From Flavobacterium sp. KACC 22763 (GTDB lineage: Bacteria > Bacteroidota > Bacteroidia > Flavobacteriales > Flavobacteriaceae): a stretch of 64,000 bases of DNA. Of this stretch, positions 58,910 to 64,000 are shown piece by piece. The stretch covers positions 2,356,001-2,420,000 of the forward strand of contig NZ_CP117879.1 of assembly GCF_028736155.1 (NCBI RefSeq), given 5' to 3'. A model generated the notes under the pieces. The model searched no databases. It worked only from the letters and a program-made list of their open reading frames with translations, and was not told the origin of the DNA. The translations under genes and the position numbers were made by a program. The number at the start of each line of letters is the position of its first letter. The first letter of the stretch is position 1.

Positions 58910-60421
58910 CTAATTTGGATACCCAGGATTTTGTTTTAGATTTTTATTAGTAGTTAAAACAGTACTCGGAATTGGGAAAATTGCTCTGTATTTTTCCGTT
59001 GTGCCTTTTGACCACCATGGCTCGAAGAATGTTCCAAAACGAATATTGTCTGTTCTTCTTCTTCCTTCAAATGTGAATTCTTTCAATAACTCTTGATCTA
59101 TAAATTTAAGGTCAATTGTTGTTGGCAATTCTTCACCTGCACGAGACGCAACTTGCTGTACAAATGGTCTAGCTAAATCTGGCGAACCTAAACGAACGTA
59201 ACATTCTGCCTGCATCATTAAGATTTCTGAGTAACGAATTAAAACAAAATCGTGATCACGTTCCCATTGTTCTCCTGCTTTCATTTCATATTTATGCAAA
59301 CGAACACCTTCATTTTCTTTTGCATCTTCAAGACTTGTTAGGTTCTCTGTATAAGTAAGAGGATCTCCATTACCCATAATAATGACACTTCCTGTCGCAA
59401 GATTGATCTGATCGCCTTCTAGCATACATTTTTTTCTTTTGTCTGTATCTGCAAAAGAAGAATAAACTCCTGGCTGTGCGCACATTCCGTTTGCACTCCA
59501 AGGATAATTATTTGGGATTGCAGAAATAGCTAGATTTTGACTGTAATGGCAAGACATTGAATTCATGTAGTTTCCAACTGTTCCTGCTTTTGAATCGTAA
59601 GGAATCGCAAAGATAATTTCTGGCGAAGTCTGATTTTCTGTTACGAAATTCGAAAAGAAATCTGGTGTCAAGCTGTATCCTGTAACCTTTTGGCACATAT
59701 TGATACAATCTTGCCAACGTGGCTGACCGATAAACGCTTCTGAATTAAGATACAATCTAGCCAAAATAGAATATGCAACATTTCTAGTCATTTTAGAATA
59801 CACCACATTTGGATTTAAAAACGGAATAGCGTCTGTCAATTCTTTTTCAACAAAATCATACACTTGTTTTCTTGTTGAATTTGTCGGAAGATCTGTATCT
59901 TCAAAATTGGTTACAATTGGCACATTTCCGAATAGATCTAAAAGATTGTAATAGTAATAGGCTCTAAGCGCTTTTAATTCGGCAAAAATCGGTTCTTTCG
60001 ATTTATCGCTAAGAGACGATTTATTGATTTGATAGATAATTGCGTTGATTTTAGCGATTCCGGTATAGTTGTAACGCCAAGCCGAAAGAATCATTCTATT
60101 ATCTGATTTCCAAGTATGTTTTTGCGCATCTTGGTATTGCCCTCCATCGTACCAGTTTGTGCCTCTTGTCGGAATTGTAGCTTCGTCTGAAACTACTTCA
60201 TTCAAAAAGAAAACATATTCGCAAGTTGGAAAATTATTAGAGATTGCATCGGAGAATCCTCTTAAAGAAGAATAAGCCCCACCTACCAGCGCATCAACTT
60301 CTTTGGTTGTATTTCCGAAATTTCCATCTTCTACCTGATCATACAGCTGCTCGTCCAAATCAGTACAAGATACTGTAAAAAGCATGCTTAAAAGTATTGC
60401 TGCTGTTATTTTGATTTTCAT
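58910..60421 (-). CDS. SusD/RagB-family glycan-binding lipoprotein
   Basis: The 503-aa protein has a lipoprotein signal (lipobox TVSC), SusD-type TPR helices in the first half and the typical end (EGRRRTDNIRFGTFFEPWWS ... AIFPIPSTVLTTNKNLKQNP GYPN in two parts). SusD proteins sit on the outside of the cell and act as a lid on the SusC transporter, capturing oligosaccharides. The gene follows SusC by 28 bases. A hairpin and a TIR element follow it, which may lower expression of the enzymes relative to the SusCD pair. Confidence 0.93.
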   Translation of the reverse strand: MKIKITAAILLSMLFTVSCTDLDEQLYDQVEDGNFGNTTKEVDALVGGAYSSLRGFSDAISNNFPTCEYVFFLNEVVSDEATIPTRGTNWYDGGQYQDAQKHTWKSDNRMILSAWRYNYTGIAKINAIIYQINKSSLSDKSKEPIFAELKALRAYYYYNLLDLFGNVPIVTNFEDTDLPTNSTRKQVYDFVEKELTDAIPFLNPNVVYSKMTRNVAYSILARLYLNSEAFIGQPRWQDCINMCQKVTGYSLTPDFFSNFVTENQTSPEIIFAIPYDSKAGTVGNYMNSMSCHYSQNLAISAIPNNYPWSANGMCAQPGVYSSFADTDKRKKCMLEGDQINLATGSVIIMGNGDPLTYTENLTSLEDAKENEGVRLHKYEMKAGEQWERDHDFVLIRYSEILMMQAECYVRLGSPDLARPFVQQVASRAGEELPTTIDLKFIDQELLKEFTFEGRRRTDNIRFGTFFEPWWSKGTTEKYRAIFPIPSTVLTTNKNLKQNPGYPN

Positions 60422-60449
60422 TGTTAATATTTTTTGGTTATCAATTCGC

Positions 60450-63400
60450 TTAGTTATTCAGCGTAAAATTTAATCCAACAGAAATAGTAGTTGGTCGAGG
60501 ATAATTGTTGTATCTGTCAATTCCAGGAGCTGCCAAACCAGTTTGATCCATTACTCCAGTCTGACCGATTCCGTCCTGAGCATTTAAACCAATCTCTGGA
60601 TCTACACCTTTGTAACCTGTAATTACAAATAAGTTTTCGCCCATTACATACATTCTAACTTTAGATTTTTTGTATTTCAATGGTAAAGTATAACCAAAAG
60701 TTAAGGTCTGAAGTCTGAAGAAAGAAGCATCTTCGATCCAGTAATCAGAATACTTTGGCGCAGAAGTAATACCGCTGCTTAAGAAAGCATCTGGCACATT
60801 ATAAGCTGGCAATCTAGTTGGATCATTCAACATCATATTTGTAGCATTTAAAGCTTTTTGTCCAAACATTCCGTATCCTGAAAGTCCAAGATCAAAATTT
60901 CCGTATGTAAAATTCATTCCGATACCTAATGTCAAATCTGGCTGAATGTTTCCTAAATCTGTTTTGTCTGCATCAACCAAAGCGCTTTCATCTACTACTT
61001 GTCCTGCAGCATTGTAATACTGTATTTTTCCGTTAGGATCTAAACCTGCGTTTTTGAATCCCCAGAAAGTTCCAACAGGATATCCTTCGGCAATAATTTG
61101 AGAATATTGTCCAGACATACCTGCTAAGCCATGAAGCGATCCGCTGTAGATAACATCTGTTTTATAAGTTGGGTTAGAAAGTTTTTCAATTTTCTGAACG
61201 TTATGTCCAAGAGTTAAATTAGCATTCCAATTGAATTTATCTCCTCTTATAATGTCAGCATTCAAAGTTAACTCTACCCCTTTGTTTGACATTTCTCCAA
61301 CGTTTGCCAACATTGTTCCCACTAAATATGGTGGTTGAGGCACTTCGTAAGTGTATAATAAATCTTTTGTTGTTTTAGAATACCATTCAAAAGATCCTGT
61401 AATTCTGTTGAAAAGACCAAAATCGAAACCAACGTTAATTTGTTCTGTAGACTCCCATTTCAAATCAGGATTTGGGTTTTGTTTTGGAGAATAAGCCAAA
61501 CTCCAAGTTTTAGTAACTGGATCGTAGTAACTATCGTTTCCAACTCCTAAGATAGAAAGTGATTTGTACTCACCAATTCCATCTTGGTTTCCTGTGATCC
61601 CCCAACCTACTCTTAATTTTAAGTTGTCTAACCATCCTTTTGAAGATTCCATGAATTCTTCGTTAGAAACTCTCCAAGCAGCAGAAGCAGATGGAAAAGT
61701 TCCCCATTTATTATTTTCTCCAAAACGGCTAGATCCGTCACGTCTTACAGTTGCTGTCAATAAATACTTGCCATCGTAACCGTAGTTAGCACGAGCATAA
61801 AAAGAAACTAAATTTGATTTTCCTTTGTATGAATACACATCGCTTAAACGATAATTGTAACCAGCTCCTAAATTATTGTAGCTAAAAGCATCTGTTACAA
61901 ATCCGCCTCTTTGTGCTCCAAAACCTTCATAGATATTTTCAAGATAAGAATAACCAGCCAAAGCGCTAATATTATGTTTATCAATAATTTTGCTATAATT
62001 TACATAAAGCTCTCCTTGTGCATTTGTGTATTCTGCATACGTTCTTTGTGCAAAACCGCCTTCAGTCTGTCCTTCCATAACAGCATAAGATGGTTTATAA
62101 GTTCCTCCTTTTACAGCATTATGCTCTAACGAAATATTTGCTGTTGCAGTAAAGTCATTTAAGAATTTAACATCAGTTTTAAAATAACCTAAAAGTCTGT
62201 GTCTTTCGTTGTCAAAAGTTCTGTTGGTTAAAATCTCAACTGGATTTTGGTAAAGGTTTCCTGTTACAACACTAAAATCTCCATTTGCATCGTAAACCGG
62301 AATTGTTGGGTTTAAGTTGTAAGCTCTTTCAAAAATTCTGTAATCGATTGGGTGCCATTTGTCAATGTTTGCAAATAATCCCATATCAAATTTCACTTCT
62401 TTGTTATCTCCAAGAAATTGGTAAGCACTAACATTTCCGCTTAATCTCTCTAAACCAGATTTTTTAATAACACCTTCATTGTTTAAGTAAGAAAGTGAAG
62501 TTCTAAAACCACTGTCTGCTTTTCCAGAATTGATGCTTAAAGTATGTGACTGAGAAATTGCTGTTTGCTCGATTGCTTTTTGCCAGTTTGTATTTGCGCC
62601 ATAATCTACTGCATCAGCAATTCCGTTCTGACGAACATAACCTCTCCATTGATTTGCAGATAATAAATCTAAATTATCATTAACATATCCAACACTAGAT
62701 AATCCGCTGTACACTACAGAAACTCCTTTTGTTCCAGATTTTGTTGTAATCATGATTACCCCGTTTGCTCCACGAGAACCATAAATTGCAGTTGCCGAAG
62801 CATCTTTAAGAACGTCAACCGATTTAATATCTGAAGGCTGAACTACGTTAATATCAACACCTGCAATACCATCCACAACAATTAACGGACTGTTGCTAGC
62901 TGTTAAAGAAGTTCCTCCACGAAGACGGATTGTAGAACCTGCCGCTGGATCTCCAGAAGGACGAATAATATTCAATCCTGCTACTTTTCCTTGTAAAACC
63001 TGTTCTGTAGAAGAAATCGTTCCTTTTACTAAATCATCTGCTCCAACTGTAGAAATTGCTCCAGTTAAATCTGATTTTTTCACTTTTCCGTAACCTACAG
63101 AAACTACCTGAACTTCAGCTAAAGTATATCCGTCATTTTGCAAACGCACCTCAAGATTAGAAGTACTTCCTGTAATTTGAACTTTTTGTGTTGTCGATCC
63201 GATAAACGAAACTTCAATTGCACCTCCTACGGCTACCTGAAGACTAAATTTACCATCAAAATCTGTTGTAGTTCCGTTTTTTGTTCCTACTTCAATGATA
63301 GCAGCTCCCGGCAATACCGTACCCGTATTGTCATAAACGGTTCCTGAGATCTGTTTTTTCGTCTGCGCGAAAGTGCTGGCAGAAAGAAAAAGCATAAAAA

Positions 63401-63467
63401 TCATCAATACCGCTCCTTTAGCAGTCCACATTTGATGCAGGACGCTTTTTGTATTTTTACTATTCAT
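60450..63467 (-). CDS. SusC/RagA-family TonB-dependent transporter
   Basis: The 1005-aa protein has a signal peptide, an N-terminal CarboxypepD_reg-like domain (ISGTVYDNTGTVLPGAAIIE), a short VGYGKVKKSDLTGAIS region with the TonB-box-like segment, the plug domain (IIRPSGDPAAGSTIRLRGGT, VLKDASATAIYGSRGANGVI) and a 22-strand barrel ending with ISVGLNFTLNN. It imports glycan fragments across the outer membrane with energy from TonB/ExbBD, in complex with SusD. The substrate is inferred to be an alpha-linked glycan from the GH97 gene. Confidence 0.95.
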   Translation of the reverse strand: MNSKNTKSVLHQMWTAKGAVLMIFMLFLSASTFAQTKKQISGTVYDNTGTVLPGAAIIEVGTKNGTTTDFDGKFSLQVAVGGAIEVSFIGSTTQKVQITGSTSNLEVRLQNDGYTLAEVQVVSVGYGKVKKSDLTGAISTVGADDLVKGTISSTEQVLQGKVAGLNIIRPSGDPAAGSTIRLRGGTSLTASNSPLIVVDGIAGVDINVVQPSDIKSVDVLKDASATAIYGSRGANGVIMITTKSGTKGVSVVYSGLSSVGYVNDNLDLLSANQWRGYVRQNGIADAVDYGANTNWQKAIEQTAISQSHTLSINSGKADSGFRTSLSYLNNEGVIKKSGLERLSGNVSAYQFLGDNKEVKFDMGLFANIDKWHPIDYRIFERAYNLNPTIPVYDANGDFSVVTGNLYQNPVEILTNRTFDNERHRLLGYFKTDVKFLNDFTATANISLEHNAVKGGTYKPSYAVMEGQTEGGFAQRTYAEYTNAQGELYVNYSKIIDKHNISALAGYSYLENIYEGFGAQRGGFVTDAFSYNNLGAGYNYRLSDVYSYKGKSNLVSFYARANYGYDGKYLLTATVRRDGSSRFGENNKWGTFPSASAAWRVSNEEFMESSKGWLDNLKLRVGWGITGNQDGIGEYKSLSILGVGNDSYYDPVTKTWSLAYSPKQNPNPDLKWESTEQINVGFDFGLFNRITGSFEWYSKTTKDLLYTYEVPQPPYLVGTMLANVGEMSNKGVELTLNADIIRGDKFNWNANLTLGHNVQKIEKLSNPTYKTDVIYSGSLHGLAGMSGQYSQIIAEGYPVGTFWGFKNAGLDPNGKIQYYNAAGQVVDESALVDADKTDLGNIQPDLTLGIGMNFTYGNFDLGLSGYGMFGQKALNATNMMLNDPTRLPAYNVPDAFLSSGITSAPKYSDYWIEDASFFRLQTLTFGYTLPLKYKKSKVRMYVMGENLFVITGYKGVDPEIGLNAQDGIGQTGVMDQTGLAAPGIDRYNNYPRPTTISVGLNFTLNN

Positions 63468-63587
63468 ATGAAACTATTTAATTGTTTTTTATCTGTCATA
63501 TGTAATTCGCATATCAACTATTGGTTTTACGACCACCTTTTCGGTTATGCTCATTTCATTAGAATTGGTGTTTTAATTTAATAGTGA

Positions 63588-64000
63588 TTATTTATCTAAA
63601 GTTTTAAGCGGAATCGTCGTATCCGAAATCGTTTTGTCTTTATTGTCTTTTACCAAAACATGGATTTCACTTAAACCTGTAACTCCGTTTAGCTCCGAAA
63701 CTAAATTGACAAAACCTTTAATTTCTGCAGTTCCTCCAGTAAACTCACCAGAAATTGTTTTTGGTCCAGCTGTAATCGTGTAGATTAATTTGTTTACACC
63801 TGCTTCGTTATTTTTTCTTGACATTCCAAGAAAATCTTTTTGGCTGATTTGTGATGGAAAGAAAGCAAAACTTGGCGGCGGTGGCGGAACAAATTCTCCT
63901 GCGTAAATAACCTGATCGCCAGAATTTGCTGTCCAATTCTCTGCAACCATTAGAAAATTTATCTTTTCCATTACAAAATCATCTGGCGCATTGAAGTACT
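63588..64000 (-). CDS. Unidentified protein, C-terminal part (5' end outside window)
   Basis: The frame on the minus strand is open to the window edge, so the N-terminus is missing; an internal ATG at 63971 is probably not the start. The visible ~136 residues contain a Pro-rich stretch (EFVPPPPPSFAFFPS) and then a beta-type domain (LIYTITAGPKTISGEFTGGT ... SEIHVLVKDNKDKTI). I do not recognise a family. It precedes susC by 120 bases on the same strand and may be a regulator, a surface lipoprotein or unrelated to the locus. Confidence 0.6.
   Translation of the reverse strand, partial: YFNAPDDFVMEKINFLMVAENWTANSGDQVIYAGEFVPPPPPSFAFFPSQISQKDFLGMSRKNNEAGVNKLIYTITAGPKTISGEFTGGTAEIKGFVNLVSELNGVTGLSEIHVLVKDNKDKTISDTTIPLKTLDK

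Overview
The window looks like the chromosome of a Flavobacterium-type member of the Bacteroidota. It is AT-rich. It has a SusC/SusD pair, a type IX secretion (T9SS) C-terminal sorting domain, LytS/LytR-type regulation, a GH97 enzyme, several promoters with the Bacteroidota -7 motif TAnnTTTG, and intergenic regions packed with dispersed palindromic repeats. No rRNA, tRNA, CRISPR array, IS transposase or replication origin was seen.

Layout. 1-5.4 kb: the end of a CocE-type hydrolase, a 2H phosphoesterase, an AraC regulator, two short-chain dehydrogenases and a secreted PepSY-like protein. 5.5-13.6 kb: a LytR/LytS-type two-component pair divergent from a tripartite RND exporter in the order outer-membrane channel, permease, adaptor; the permease carries a canonical EF-hand loop. 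13.6-20.2 kb: a very AT-rich accessory island with a papain-like effector candidate, an overlapping lipoprotein immunity candidate, the tail of a lost second toxin followed by a second immunity candidate, a 48-aa Cys-rich protein, a DUF1877-like gene, a 78-aa gene with two decayed copies, and a secreted seven-repeat T9SS protein. Related ~95-bp sequences flank most of this island.

20.2-25.2 kb: AraC, DoxX and cupin genes, a 54-aa ORF, and an SMP-30/gluconolactonase gene broken by one in-frame TGA. 25.2-32.2 kb: TetR plus a second RND system (adaptor, permease, outer-membrane lipoprotein), with TTAACAnnGTTA-type operators over the TetR promoter and in an array before the adaptor. 32.4-36.3 kb: Crp/Fnr, GNAT, DoxX-like, DinB and membrane proteins. 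36.5-38.9 kb: a decayed GH130 tail overlapping a GT4 glycosyltransferase with a large C-terminal helical domain. 39.2-46.3 kb: Mla-type lipid transport genes (permease, ATPase, MCE protein), then a large AsmA-like protein, an iron-permease-family protein and a DAO-type oxidoreductase in overlapping frames. 46.4-54.7 kb: MarR-GNAT, AraC, a deoxyinosine glycosylase, membrane proteins, a MarR-MATE unit with paired operators and an outer-membrane barrel. 55.4-64 kb (minus strand): a polysaccharide utilisation locus with a truncated unknown gene, SusC, SusD, a GH71/99-like lipoprotein and GH97.

The most unusual features are the effector/immunity island with its gene debris, a ~133-bp element with long terminal inverted repeats present six times (three copies lie between genes that look co-transcribed), the TetR operator array, the EF-hand RND permease, and two structured intergenic elements. 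Function assignments come from motif recognition alone; no database search was run.
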